From Cryptomeria japonica (Eukaryota; Streptophyta; Pinopsida; Cupressales; Cupressaceae): a stretch of 64,000 nt of DNA. The translations under genes and the position numbers were made by a program. This document shows positions 23,348 to 35,259 of this stretch, one piece after another. Where the stretch lies: contig NC_081406.1 in NCBI RefSeq assembly GCF_030272615.1, forward strand, positions 403,777,439-403,841,438, read 5' to 3'. Below the pieces are notes generated by a model that had not been told where the DNA came from, ran no database searches, and saw nothing but the letters and a program-made list of their open reading frames with translations. Each line of letters begins with the position of its first letter. Position 1 is the first letter of the stretch.

Positions 23348-26308
23348 TTAAGGTAACATAGGACAATTATAAAAAACATGAGAAATAAAATTTTTAATTC
23401 TTTGGATCCCAACTCTTCCCACATTTTGTGATCTGCGGTAGCCTTTATCTTTGTATGTAACTGCATTAAATATGGTATCCCTCAGTGCCATCTCCATCTT
23501 AATTAGGTTCTCTAACTGGTCAATTGTTTCATTCATATCCAGGGTATTTGCTTGGGAGACACTGAGGGTTCCACTAAGTAAAGCCTTATATTCTGAGATC
23601 CATGCACTTTTATCCTTGATAATCCCTACGTCATCAACCAAACTGGGAATCTCATTCTGCAAAACCTCCTGACAATCCTTCAACTCTTCCTTCAACTCTT
23701 TAGTATACTTCTCATGAATTTCAATTAATTATGTTATCCTTCTGACAGTCTTTTCTTTCAATGCCTTATCCTGTAATAACAAATTGAGTCTATCATGAAT
23801 CCTTTGGTTAGAAACCAAATTATCCATGTTCTTTTGATACACACCCTAGAACTCATCCAAAACCTTTTCTAAATTTTTATATCTCCTTGTCATGAACATA
23901 TAGGCAACATCTGTCTTGATAGTTTTCATTTACTTCTTCATCTTATTTTGTTCCAAGCCTAGCCTCTCAACCTTCCTTTTCCATTGGGCACTAGAATCAA
24001 TGATTTGTGGTACTGGATGTCCTCCTCTTTTTAAAACTTCTTCAAACAATGCTTTGTATTTATGTTTTTCAGCAAGTTCCCATTTCAACTAAGCCTTATT
24101 AAACCTGGAAATGTCAATCCCTATATCTGCAGTGACCATAGGATCCACCTCATCATATGAACAAAAGCCTTATCTACACATATTATCTTGAATCTCTTAT
24201 TGGGAGGGTATAAGGCCCATAGAAAAATTTCTTCCTCATTTGGATCATACCTTGATCCAATAAAAATATATTTTACTCCCTGGATATCCAATTTCATATC
24301 CCCATTATCCGAGTGCAGCAAAGAATCAAAAATAAATGAGGCACTCAAGTACCATCCTGGAAACACAATTATACCAGCCTCCACTAGTAATTTGCATTCC
24401 CCTTCTGTGGGGTCATATTCTCAACTTCTGCATTGATGTCTTCCTTCAACCTCCTCTTCATTTTTGCTTCATTCTTAGGGGTAATATTTGGCACTGCTTC
24501 CCTTAATTTCTTACCTTTGAAGTGATACAAGAATGATTTGAACTCTTTAGATTTTATGAATTGATCATCTAATACAAAAGTGGTGTGCTCAATCATATAT
24601 TTGCATTCAACATTGTGATTAGCTTGTCATGTGCATCAGGCTCTTCTTCTCTATTAGGTACTTTAAATTTTGACACAACTTCATTCTCCCCTGAGTCACT
24701 TTATGCATGTTCCTCTTCTTCACATTGGAGGTCCTCCAACCTTTTTTTTTTCTCTTGTAACCTTCTCTCCAAATCTTCTATCACGTCAATCAATTCTTCC
24801 ACTTCCTTATTTCTGAACAATCTTCCATATCATCAGTAAAATGGATATAACCTTTTAGGGTCTGCCCTCTCTTGCATATGTTTATATATCCCTCAAGATC
24901 ATAATTCTTCCTAGGTGTGTGTAACAACAAATTGTATTCATCTACTAACTTTCTGTCAATGGCTTTATAAGCCCTGGTTGATACAATCCTGAAATCTCCA
25001 AACTCCAAAGTCCCTAGCAAAACGGCTTGCTTACGTGCATCCCCAAAGTGATGAGCATTGGAAACACTAAGTTGTCTCACAATTTCTAAAAATGCAATAC
25101 GATCAGGTGCTTGTTTAGGCAATACATATGGTGAACCCTCAAAACCAAACACTAAGAAAAGTGAAATTGGCACAGGAAAACCAATCACCCCAATTATGAT
25201 TCACTTTGGTGTTATGGTGCTCCAATGGCCGAAGAAAATTCTTAATAGTTTCTAAAAAGGATCTTCCAATAGTTTCATTGTACATTATGAACAAAGGTTT
25301 GACAAAAAATTCTTCAATCTTCACATAATGGGAACTCACATACCTAGAATCCCATAAAGAAACCCATAGCTGGACAGGTTGCTCCTGTCTGTCAAACTGG
25401 TTTATTCTCCAACCCTCTAGCCAAAATCCTTTGAATTGACCATAAAACAATATTATACACATTAATAGAGAATAATGCTTGAAATGCTTATCAGGACTGT
25501 TCTTCAGGTTCAAAAAACCCTCATGCAATATGTCTGCCATATATGCAGCGAAATTAAATGCTCTTGGCTCATGCCTCTGGATATCAGCTGCCAAAACTAG
25601 CGGTCCCGTTCTTGCTACGTCTGGAGCCTTGACTCCTCCCACCTGTCCACAAGCCATGTAGGTATATTGGAAATATTTCTTGAAAATGTTAATATCATAA
25701 GGTGGCCTATCCTCCTCTGTCATCCTTCCCTTTTTTAGCCTTATGAAACAACAAATTCCAAACCTGATATGTGGTGTCCATCTTTCTATATTCCTCCTCC
25801 AAATCATCGAAAGATAGAGGCACCTCCACCTCAAAATTCAAACCAAAGACTTCTTGAATCATTGCTACTACGAAATGAGTGAAAGTAGTCCCGTTAGGCA
25901 ACATGATGCATCTTTTGGCAACATCATAGTTTCTAACCATGAGCTTGAGCAAGTCCATATTTACAAACACATTGGGGATTGTGAGTTTACCTAGACCAGT
26001 TCTCCATGGGTTAGAGATAGGCATTGGGTCATTTCTCCTTATGTAATGGAACAAGAAAAATTCATGTCCTCTCACTCTAGTCCATACATCGCCAATCTCT
26101 TTGTACCTATCCTCCAACTGGTCATGAATTGGCAAATTGGTCTTCGACCTTCTAGAATCTAGACTTAGCTCTTGGAGAACTCATCTGATCAATCATATCT
26201 TGATTTAGTTTCCTTCGTTTGGTAGCCTCCCCCTGCCTTTGATTTGTTAGATGTATCACTGGATATTTCTGTGACTTTCCTTTTTCCTTTTGCACTCAAA
26301 CCCTCCAT
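23348..26308 (-). pseudogene. LTR-encoded ORF of gypsy D, 3' LTR copy (unrecognised)
   Basis: The ATG at 26308 (MEGLSAKGKRKVTEISSDTS, a basic nuclear-localisation-like start) lies about 105 bp downstream of a TATA box. Broken frames then give a globular part: LEDRYKEIGDVWTRVRGHEF, FLFHYIRRNDPMPISNPW, YDINIFKKYFQYTYMACGQV, FKHYSLLMCIILFYGQFKGF, LWVSLWDSRYVSSHYVKIEE and HHNTKVNHNWGDWFSC. A charged region (ERRLQEKKKRLEDLQCEEEE) and a coiled-coil-like C-terminus (MNETIDQLENLIKMEMALRD) follow, ending at 23348. Span about 985 codons. I do not recognise the family; the N-terminal half has the look of plant transposon-associated proteins but that is only an impression. Several stops and frameshifts. 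Confidence 0.7.
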
Positions 26309-26410
26309 TTTCCAAATCCTCTGTTTTGTACTCTGTAACTTCAATTATCACTCCAGAGATATCAAACCACTTTCCGATTAATTTATGAAAAACAATGTGC
26401 ACGGGACCCC

Positions 26411-26420
26411 ATATATAAGT
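26411..26420 (-). promoter_or_regulatory. TATA box of gypsy D 3' LTR
   Basis: The minus strand reads ACTTATATATGGGGTCCCGT. The same site in the other LTR is at 48154-48163. It precedes the LTR ORF by about 105 bp. Confidence 0.5.
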
Positions 26421-26579
26421 TCATTCTCTATTGTTGCTAACATCTGGAAAAAATCCTGGTTAGATTTGCTTCGTGCGATTTCAGGCCTGTCCGTTGGATG
26501 CATTAAATAATGGGTGTCATGTCTGTTTTCACACCAGATTTCTTAACGGCTAACTGACATAACTCGGCCCAAAAATTTA

Positions 26580-27830
26580 ATTTTTTGGTGCCACCCATAA
26601 TGTACACCTCTTTAATTACTTTATTTTTCCTTTTGATCGGCGTATGTAACCCTGATAGGTCCATCTTCATGTCTCATCAGTACATGTTATGCCTATGGAT
26701 CCATCTTTCTTTCCTCTATGGCATTCTGCTCATTGGGTATCAACATAACTCACTTTATGTCTCTCCAATGAGCTAATGACATCGACTTCATACTTGCGCA
26801 TCCTTTTATTTCTCTAGTCTATCACATACATTTCCCCGACAGATCCCCCTACTCACATCTATCTCCACTTTCTCATCAGGCATCGGTATAACAAAAATGT
26901 CTCTTCTCGATGAGCCGATGATGTCTTGATGACTTCAGCTTCGATCGGTGTAACCTATCCCGATCAACTCTCCTTCTATTTTGTCTTTTCTTTTGTTTTC
27001 ACTATCCATCGGTATAACTCTCCTTGATACACCTGCCTTTGGTTTTTACTCTTACTTAATCCATTGGCTATCGGCCTAATTCATTTTATGTCCCTCTGAT
27101 GCCCCGATGACCTCAACATTTCAATCCACATTCTACCTAAGCTTTTTGGTTTATCGGTATAACTCTCCCCAAAGACCTCCTTGCAATTCACCATTTGCTG
27201 TAACAATCTCATCGGGATTTAGCATAGCATGAAATTCCTCCTCCCGACATCCCAATAAGTTTTCAATCTGTGTTATTTTGTTGGTATAACTTATACTGAT
27301 ATCCCCGCAGGCACTTTTATCTTCATTGGGGGTCAGAATATCCCTTTTCTATTCCTCCCAAAGTCCCAATGTTATTTCATTGCACTTTTATGCTTTACAC
27401 CTCCAAGTTGGCTTTATCGGTATCAGTAATACTGATGGTTTCACCTTCTGATTCTCCACGTCATCGGGGATCGGCCTCACTATTTCTACACTATCCTAAT
27501 GTGGTCCTCTTCTCTGATGGACCCGCCCTCAGTTCCCTTCAGTCATTGGGTATCGAGATAGAGTTTTTCATCATTACAAGTCACATTGATAGCCTCATCA
27601 GCTATCAGTATAACAAGTTTTACACTTCCCCAATAAGCCGATGCATGCCGATAGAAAACAACCTCCTTCTACCTTATCGGAACAAGCTATCTTGATGGTA
27701 TAACTTTCCCAAGAGTGTGCATCATGCTGAATATCATTTAAGTGCTCCAATGAGTTTGCCTTCTGATTTATCGGTAAATGTTTTACCAATAATCCTTCTT
27801 TTGCTTGCCAATACTATTTCATCGGGACTA
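26580..27830 (-). promoter_or_regulatory. Cluster of ATCGGTATAAC-type words in U3 of gypsy D
   Basis: At least ten variants of ATCGGTATAAC/GTTATACCGAT are scattered at irregular spacing (for example near 26890, 27008, 27155 and 27605), with related ATCGGG and ATCGGCCTA words. The other LTR has them at 48360-49510. They lie upstream of the TATA box, where LTR enhancers lie. A regulatory role is inference. Confidence 0.4.
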
Positions 27831-28229
27831 CTTATGCCAATAATTGAAATTTTGCAGTGTTGAACAAATCAGCCATCCACCATGAATAATAGTGATCCCA
27901 ACTATCCCACAGGGTCTGATACATACTAGAAAACAATCTTAGATTTTACCATAATGACTTCTCCACTGATAAATGCTCCCATACTGGATTCCTTGTGCAG
28001 TCTATACTCAGTGCATGCCCTAAGTGTGCCCAAGTGGACCGTGACATTCCTGAAATAGCTGATCCTTAGAGAACTTTACTCATGCTAATAAGGTTCCTGC
28101 ACATGCAAACCAGCAGTAAATGCTCATATGGTAGAAAAAAAGGCCTCCATATAGCACAAAATGTTTTATAAAAATATGTGCTAATAGTGGCTCTTTCTTG
28201 GGATGTATGTTCTCTTTAAGGACGTAGCA

Positions 28230-29071
28230 AGATTCTAGTTATCTCTACATTCATCCAACTCAGCCAACACCATCAATTTTTCCCCCATAAAGTTTACTTC
28301 TTTTGAAAAATCCTCTGTAACAAATTTAGAAACTGGGAGCAAATTATTCAAGGGTAATCATGCTTCTTTGCCATATACAATATCATATGGAGCAAATTTT
28401 GTGGACTTCTTAACTGTCACTCTATCAGCCCATACTGGTAATATCAATTTCGAATCTCAAGTTCTTTTATTATCACCCAACATCCTTTTGATAATCTTCA
28501 ACAAGTTTTTATTGCTAGATTTTGCTTGTCCATTTCCTTGGGGATGGTAAGGTGATGAATAGGACAAAGTCATGCCATAATTTTCATAGAAATCAAAGAA
28601 CCCATTGGATCTGAAACACATCCCATTATCTACCACAACCTTTCAAGGTACCCCAAATCTAGTCAGAATATTTTCCAAAACAAACTTTATCACAACTTTG
28701 CTGGTAGCCTGTCTTGTGGGAATGACTTCAAGCCACTTAGTAAAATAATCAGTAGCCACCAAAATCCATTTATGCCCACCACTAGAATTGTTTGCTATCT
28801 CTCCTATGAAGTCAATACCCCACATCTAGAATGGTTCCTCTGTATGCATGGGTCTGAGAGGAATGGCTCCATTATACTTGAGCTTCCCTCAAAACTTTTG
28901 ACAAGCCTCACATTTTCTGATATAAGTATGACAATCCTTGAAAACTTGAGGCCAATAATAACCAGTATTAAGAATTTTATGAGAAGTGGTTTTATTTGAG
29001 AAGTGGCCTCCACATACACCTTCATGTAAATCTTTTAAAACATGAGACGCTTGACACTCATCTAGACACAA
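28230..29071 (-). pseudogene. pol: gypsy D integrase
   Basis: The zinc-binding N-terminus reads LHEGVCGGHFSNKTTSHKIL, then YYWPQVFKDCHTYIRKCEAC (HHCC pattern). The core begins MWGIDFIGEIANNSSGGHKW, ILVATDYFTKWLEVIPTRQA, and VVVDNGMCFRSNGF holds the second Asp. The third acidic residue is missing: the motif reads YHPQGNGQAKSSNKNLLK, with Lys where the family has Glu (GAA to AAA). The C-terminal part with FAPYDIVYGKEA runs to about 28230. In-frame stops at several points. It would insert element cDNA; this copy is inactive. Confidence 0.9.
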
Positions 29072-29095
29072 TAAAAGAATACCATCTCTATTTTT

Positions 29096-29752
29096 CTAGT
29101 ATAGATCTCCATTAAGTAATACATACCTAGATGTTTGAAGCTTTAAATTTCTCTTCTGACTATCATTTAAATTATCTAGACATTTCATGTATTTCAAGTA
29201 ATATATAATATTTGTACACCAAGGACACCTCTCAATGCTAATTTGTACATCTTCCAAGTCTACCTGATTTACTTGTGTTGCTTCAAGATTGGATTCTGCC
29301 ATCAATTTTGCTAGACCCTGACCTCTTACCAACTTTATGATTTGTATATCAATATTGAATTCTTGGATCTTGTTTATCCATCTGCATCTCCTTCTAGTAG
29401 TTTCTAATTTTCTGAAGATGTCTTTAATAGCAGCATTTGGTACATAGGCAATGACGGTAGCACCAACTAGATAGGCTCTAAAAGATTTCACAGCTTTCAC
29501 AAGAACATAAGCTTGTTTTTCATTTAAATCATAATTCAATTTGGATGCTTGTAATTTTTTGCTAAAAAATGCCACTAGTTGTTCATGACCCTCATCATTC
29601 TTTTGTAACATGACAGTAGCAATACTATGGAATGAGGCAAACAAAAACACTTGAAAAGGTTTAGAGAAATCAGGTGATTTTAATACAGGGGCTTCCTTGA
29701 TTGCTCTTTTGATATTTACAAAGGCTTCAAAAGATTCATTAGTCCATTTTAT
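29096..29752 (-). pseudogene. pol: gypsy D RNase H (following reverse transcriptase) and tether
   Basis: From 29752: KWTNESFEAFVNIKRAIKEA, PVLKSPDFSKPFQVFLFASF, QKNDEGHEQLVAFFSKKLQA, LNEKQAYVLVKAVKSFRAYL and RWINKIQEFNIDIQIIKLV match the gypsy RNase H region. The usual first Asp (DAS) is replaced in FLFASFHS, so the site is damaged. The tether to integrase reads LNDSQKRNLKLQTSRYVLLN. It would remove RNA from the RNA-DNA hybrid. Confidence 0.85.
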
Positions 29753-30660
29753 TTAAGCACCCTTTTTCAACATTTTAGCAATAGGCTTTATGATTTCAGA
29801 GAATTTTGAAACAAATCTTCTTACAAAGTTGATTTGACCGAAAAAAGATTGAATTGCTTTAACTGTTTTTGGGATTTGAATTTTATCAATAGAAGCAATC
29901 CTTTCTGGATCAATTCTCACACCATGTTTTGAAACAACATGACCTAACAATTTTCCTTCAGTAACCCCAAAATGAAATTTTTTAGGATCCAAAGATATGC
30001 CATATTCTAATGCTCTAATAAAAATCTTTCCTAGATCGTTACAATGATTTTCTACCTTTTTAGAATAAGCAAGCATATCATCCTGGTACACTGCCAAGAT
30101 ATAATCAATCATACCCTCAAAGGCCACATCCATAGCCTTCTAGAATGTAGCTCCTGCATTTGTCAGTTCAAAAGGTATCCTAGCATAGACATAGGTATCC
30201 CAAGGTGTAGTGAAAGTAGTTTTGAACTTTTCTGCTTCCCTAACTTTGACTTGATTATAGCCTGAGAAGCCATCCATCATAGATAACAATTCATTCCCTG
30301 TGACTTTCTGCAAAAGAGCCTCTGTGTTAGGTAAATCATAATTATCTTTCAAAGATGAAATGTTTAAATTTCTGAAATCCACACACAGTCTGATGTCACC
30401 ATTCTTTTTTCTGACAGGAACCAAGTTGGATACCCATTTGAGTGCCTTATAGGCTCAATAATACCAACATTCCTCATTTTCATAAGCTCCTCCTTCATCT
30501 TAGGAGCCAAAGTAGGGTTTATCAGCCTTTGTTTTTGTCTGAAAGGTTTTGCATCAGGCTTCAAGGGTATCTCATGTTGGAACAAATCTTCTTTGAATGC
30601 TTTAAGGTCATCATATGACCAAGCAAAAACGTTCCTATACTTCCTTAGCAAATTAATCAA
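29753..30660 (-). pseudogene. pol: gypsy D reverse transcriptase
   Basis: In order on the minus strand: RKYRNVFAWSYDDLKAF, HEIPLKPDAKPFRQKQRLIN, a frameshift near 30420, MVPVRKKNGDIRLCVDFRNL, MMDGFSGYNQVKV, TTFTTPWDTYVYARIPFELT, a stop after NAGATF, then MIDYILAVYQDDMLAYSKKV and KKFHFGVTEGKLLGHVVSKH. YQDD is the catalytic motif (YxDD with Gln for the usual hydrophobic residue). This clearly is a Ty3/gypsy reverse transcriptase. Broken by at least one frameshift and two stops. Confidence 0.92.
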
Positions 30661-31255
30661 TTATGTTCTAATTTTTGGTGTGATATTTTTCCAATATATA
30701 CTTCTCTTGGGTTACTTTCGCTTACCAAGTTTATTTTTTCAACATCCTCACATCCCCCTAGATTAGGTCTGAAACTCGCTACATCTTTATCATCAAACAT
30801 TTTTTCAATCTCTATCAATCCTTTTGGAATTTTATTTGTTTTTAGCTGCAATACCTCTTGCCCAAGTACAGTCCCTCTGCCATCCTTGTCCTTCACAAGT
30901 CCATTCCAATCAATTTGTTGGTGCTCATACTGGTCCTCACAAAATAAAAACTTTAGCAAATCCCTGTCATCATTAAAAACTTGCCAAATTTTTACATTGT
31001 TAGGAACTAACGGTCTGGTCTTGAGTTCTACTAGGGTAATATCATCCAAAGGGATGTCATTATGCTTGACATCCAAGTTAGGCATGAACTCTGCCCAAAT
31101 ATTATTGGATCTTTCAGTCCAATTGATGGAGAAAGTGTCAAATAGTTCAATGCAATCTCAAACTTCATTCCTATAGCTTCTTAATTTTTCATTTTTTGCA
31201 GCAAATTTACCTCTAACTTGTGAAACGGCTAATTCTGAATCACCATAAACTATTA
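30661..31255 (-). pseudogene. pol: gypsy D: C-terminal part of the extra RNase H and linker to RT
   Basis: From the B insertion downward: LIVYGDSELAVSQVRGKF (third catalytic Asp of RNase H in YGDSEL), AAKNEKLRSYRNEV, then a linker with PLVPNNVKIWQVFNDDRDLL, NKIPKGLIEIEKMFDDKDVA and VYIGKISHQKLEHN before reverse transcriptase. Together with 40707-40890 this makes an RNase H domain upstream of the reverse transcriptase. Joined across B, GIKLLIVYGDSELA reads without a break. Confidence 0.85.
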
Positions 31256-31260
31256 GTAAC
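31256..31260 (+). repeat. 5-bp target duplication GTAAC of element B (left)
   Basis: GTAAC here and at 40702-40706 immediately flank the two LTRs of B. Removing B plus one copy restores gypsy D pol codons. Confidence 0.92.
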
Positions 31261-32460
31261 TATTACTACTTATTAAGTTGCCATTAGTTTTATATCCAAA
31301 TTCATTGTATATACTCTAGTTGGTTACCTCTACCGAAACATTCAGTCGGTATGCACAGAACAGTCGGTTAAAGAAGAAAATATTCACAGAGCCCAGTATA
31401 CACCGAGTTGTCTATCGAGTATCATTCCATGTCTACCGAGCAGCAATAATGACACACCGAGTTGATATACACCGAGTGAAACATGTTACCAGATTCATTG
31501 AACCTAGACATACATCTGGAAATGTGTTACAAGATCGAGGAACATAGAACCGTTATCACATTGGAAATTGCACTTAAGGATTGTGTATGATTTTGAGGTC
31601 ATCTAACCAATGAAATATTTTGTATAGTTATTCATTTGATAAATCATGTTTGTAAGATCGAAGCAATGAATCAAATCACCGACATAAGAGATCTATTTAT
31701 ACAATATGGATTAAGATCAGATATACAGAGAATAAAGTGACAGAGAGAGATATAGAGGTGTATAAAGCAAGACATGTGAGATACATAAGAATGCACTGAG
31801 TGTTATGACTGTTATAGAGACACAGAGGTCACTGAGAAGGATTTCAAAGAACAGTCAAAGAACAGAGTAAACAGAAGGGTTTACCGAGTTACTTTATGGG
31901 TTACCAAGGTATGCTATAAGCAAGGTAATCTCATTTTGAGCACATAGAATCTGCTATAACATTTAAGATGTAAAGTTGCAGATATTTGTAATGATTTATT
32001 GTAATATTTTGAAGTTGTAAGAGAAACCTTTAACAGGGTAAAAGACTCTAACAAAGTCTATAAATTGTAAAGCCTTTAACCAGGTGCAGCATTTAGAATA
32101 AGTGTTGTAAAATCCTTTAGCAAGGTAGATCTAAAGATCTTAATACTCCTAACAGGGTAAGCTATCAGAAATAGCTGAACATGTAGCTCTAACCGAGCAC
32201 TCTTTATTATTGTAGTAGTGAAGTTGTGGGTGCCATCCCCACCGCAGTTTTTCTCTCTAACCAAGAGTTTCTGCGTAACCAAAATATATGAGTTATGGAG
32301 TGAATCATGTATGATTGTTATTTATTTATTTTAGCTTTATGTTATGTTGCAACAGTTTTTGGTTTATGCATAAAAGTGAAGTTATTGTTGATAAAAGGTT
32401 TTGAAGTACTGATTCACCCCTCCCCTCTCAGTATATTAGCTTTCCATATTGGGCCTAACA
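31261..32460 (+). mobile_element. 5' LTR of element B
   Basis: Starts TATTACTACTTATTAAGTTG (TG changed to TA; the 3' LTR has TG) and ends TTTCCATATTGGGCCTAACA. Contains repeated ACCGAGT/ACCGAGC words at 31390-31480 and the block GATTCACCCCTCCCCTCTCA near the end. No gene. Confidence 0.93.
31694..31701 (+). promoter_or_regulatory. TATA box of element B 5' LTR
   Basis: TATTTATA, conserved in the 3' LTR (TATTTATAAA at 39945) and in LTR A. It lies about 430 bp inside the LTR, downstream of the ACCGAG cluster. Confidence 0.5.
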
Positions 32461-32462
32461 AT

Positions 32463-32474
32463 TGGTATTAGAGC
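32463..32474 (+). promoter_or_regulatory. Primer-binding site of element B
   Basis: TGGTATTAGAGC, 2 bp after the LTR, one mismatch from the initiator-Met tRNA type site and identical to that of copia G. Confidence 0.88.
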
Positions 32475-32522
32475 TTGAATCTTGGAAAAGGGTTTAACAG
32501 CCTAAAGAGAAAGATCTTTTCA

Positions 32523-35259
32523 ATGGAAGGCTACAAACAATCTCGGAGAATTGTGTATCTACAAGAAGAGTTGGATCGTGCCAATCAAGTGATTGCAGAC
32601 ATGCAAAGACAAATGCAGAAATCATTGAAAGTGAGAAGAAGATTATCTGATGATTTATAGGACTCTCAAGAGTTAGTGGAACAAATTGAAACATCATCTG
32701 AGAATAGTATATCTGAAGAAACTGAAGAGATGATTGGAGAACTAAAAGAAAAGAACAAAGCACTGTCTGATCAGGGAAAAGAAATGAAAATAGATCTAGA
32801 AAGAGAAAAACAACAGCTTGCAGCATAGTATCTGAAAAGAATGATGAAATCACTGATAGTTTTGATACTTAATATAAGTACAGATCCAATAACTAACAAG
32901 ATGAGAGGGGGGGTGAATCATACAAACTTAATCTTCCATAAAAACATCAGATTCAACCTCGGTAACATATATATCAGTAATATAACCAAAACTATCAAAC
33001 ATGCAAACTCAAAAGCATATAAACACCATAAACCTCATAACACCAGATTTAACGTGGAAACCCAAATAGGGAAAAACCATTGTGGGATTTCAGACCCACT
33101 AAGAAATATACTCTTCTAGAGTATGCTCGGTTAAAAGAAAATCTTGTTAAATATTACAAACACATTGCTAGATGTGACTCAGTTAAGGGATTTCCCTCAG
33201 ATCTGTTAGGATCTTCACTTTGTTAGAAGTGACCTTGTTAAAGGATTTCAAACACTTAATCAGAATGTCACCTTGCTAGAGGGTTTTACATATAAGACTG
33301 TTAAGTCCACTCAGTTAAGAGATTTTCTGTCACTTTCACAAAATAATAGAAATAAAAATCTATCTGCAACTTCACATCTAAAATGCTAAAGCAGATTCCT
33401 ATTTGTTCAATACAATCTAGACATAGAACTAATCTTGTCTATGTGTTGGGCTTCTATACTCTGTTATTCTAACAGGTCTTCAAGCTTCTATGCTCGGTAA
33501 TCACTATGTAGCATCCCAGTGCATACACTTGCCCACATACATTGTTTATCAATTGTTTCCTATTTATAAACAATTAGATAACCACTTAATCTCCTTGATC
33601 ACATTTCCCATGATCAATCATAGCCATCAGATCTTCAATCTTGTCCAGGTTCAATTCATCTTTCGATCTGAAAATGTTTTACCCCACCTTGGAACTTGCA
33701 TAATAGTCTTGGAACTTGTGCTAGGGTATTGCGGTTCAATCTGAGCTATAGATCTTCATGCCGACTTTCCATTGGCTTAGATTCATTAACAAACTTCTTC
33801 CATAGCTCCCCAATCATTTAATCCGCTCTAGCTCATCAACTTCCTTCATTAAATACCACATGTAAACATTTAGTGCATTCTATTATAGCTCGGTTACAAC
33901 TCAATAATGACTCGGTAAATACTAAACTTCACTTGGTAGACATTCCACCTTCATTAACTGATAGCAATAACCTTAGGGTTTACCGACTAGGTTCTTTGCT
34001 TGATAACATAGTTTAGTATTATCCTTTACAATTTACAACATCTGTATGATGTTAAAATAATCTAAAACATCATGATCTCATCATTGTCTGACTTGGTAGT
34101 AGTTTCCCATTGAATACCTTATACATCCCCTTATTCATCATATTATTTCCTGTGTCTTTCACCGACATCTATAAACTCTTCATATCATACTTCTCAAGAT
34201 ATGGCAACATCATACTAAATTAGAAAATCAATTTCTTGACATCAATGACAAAATAATAATATCAAGATAGTAAAACATCTTTAATCACTTATATCCATAA
34301 TCATCAACAACCTTCTCAATATCCTTATTGAAATGCCAACAATCTTTCATTGTCTGTTATAATGCAATATTGCCAACAATAATAAGATTGATTGGAACTC
34401 AAAGTAATCTGTCAGATCAATTGGGTTATGCACATCATGAAGCAAATCTGAAGGATGATGAGAATCAAGCATTGAAACTTGAAGTATCAAGGTTGACCAA
34501 TGAACTTGAAACAAAAAAGAAATCCAAAGAAACACTAAAAAGGAGTTATGAAGCATCAAAGATATTGGATGAGCAACTGAATACAAGAAGACCCAACAAA
34601 GATGCAGGACTCGGTTACAAAGGGAAAGACTCTACCAAGAAGGTAATTCATACAACCGAGAGAGGATAATTATCAAAGCAAGCTAGAAATAAGAAGAATA
34701 TCAAAGGAAAGAAGCCTATTTGAAACTACTGTGGAAATCAAGGTCATACTCCTAACTTGTGCCAAATCAGAAAAGGTAAGAAACTGAATGTCACTAAGTC
34801 TAATGGTTATTGTTACAATTGCAATAAATATGGTCACACATCTAATCAATGTAGGACAAAGACTGTTAACAATTATCAAAAGGCAAAATTCAAAGGGTTT
34901 TGTAAAAATAGCAATAGATATTCTACCAAACTCACACAGATCCTTACCGACAGTATTCTACAGTACCATGGGATTACAATACAAGGATATGGTGTGAATG
35001 TTGTGGAAGATATGGATATATAAGTGCCAACTACTTTATAAGGTTTAGAATGAACAACCGAAGATCATGGAAAAATCCTGGTATGGCATGTTTTCATTAT
35101 CACAAAGTTGGACACTTGGCTAGAGATTGCAGAGATCAACCTAGAGGAGATATTGAAGAAATAAAAGGCAAATTACAGATGATTTGGAAAAAGAAGGAAA
35201 TTGTGTCAAATGAAGAAAGCACCTTACCTACCGAGTTAGGTGCACCTATTCCAAATTAA
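32523..35259 (+). pseudogene. ORF1 of element B: coiled-coil and zinc-knuckle protein (split by F)
   Basis: The ATG at 32523 is the first after the primer site: MEGYKQSRRIVYLQEELDRA, then NQVIADMQRQMQKSLKVRRR and, after a stop, heptad-rich EKNKALSDQGKEMKIDLERE. LTR F interrupts at about 32870-34378. The frame resumes with NQALKLEVSRLTNELETKKK, then a row of nucleocapsid-type knuckles: NYCGNQGHTPNLC (first Cys codon now TGA), intact CYNCNKYGHTSNQC, and degenerate FCKNSNRYSTK, CECCGRYGYISANY and CFHYHKVGHLARDC. A frameshift near 34980 precedes the last piece, which ends at 35259. I infer a Gag-like RNA-binding protein with a coiled coil in place of a recognisable capsid. Broken in this copy. 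Confidence 0.75.
32870..34378 (-). mobile_element. Element F: probable solo LTR inside B
   Basis: Read on the minus strand it starts TGTTGGCAATATTGCATTAT (plus-strand end ATTGCCAACA at 34378). Near its other end it has GATTCACCCCCCCTCTCATC, the block shared by LTRs C and G. The left border lies between about 32870 and 32885; I could not settle a target duplication there. No internal region or second LTR is present, so a solo LTR is the simplest reading. It has CTCGGTA words like family A/B but is a different LTR sequence. Confidence 0.65.

Larger units (their letters stand above)
22350..28186 (-). mobile_element. 3' LTR of gypsy D (5,837 bp)
   Basis: The plus-strand start TATTGGTTCCCAAAACCATA pairs with TGTTGGTTCCCAAAACCATA at 44084. 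The end ATGTGCTAATA pairs with the end at 49927. On the minus strand the order is: about 1.75 kb of U3-like sequence (26430-28186) with many ATCGGTATAAC-type words, TATA box (26411-26420), long ORF (26308 to 23348), then about 1 kb of non-coding sequence (22350-23347). The two copies differ by many point changes and small indels, so the insertion is old. Confidence 0.88.

Noticed and set aside
32870-34378. Element F as part of ORF1 of B (an intron)
   Set aside because: It has LTR-type ends (TGTTGGCAAT... and a CACCCCCCCTCTCA block) in the opposite orientation and no suitable splice borders were seen.
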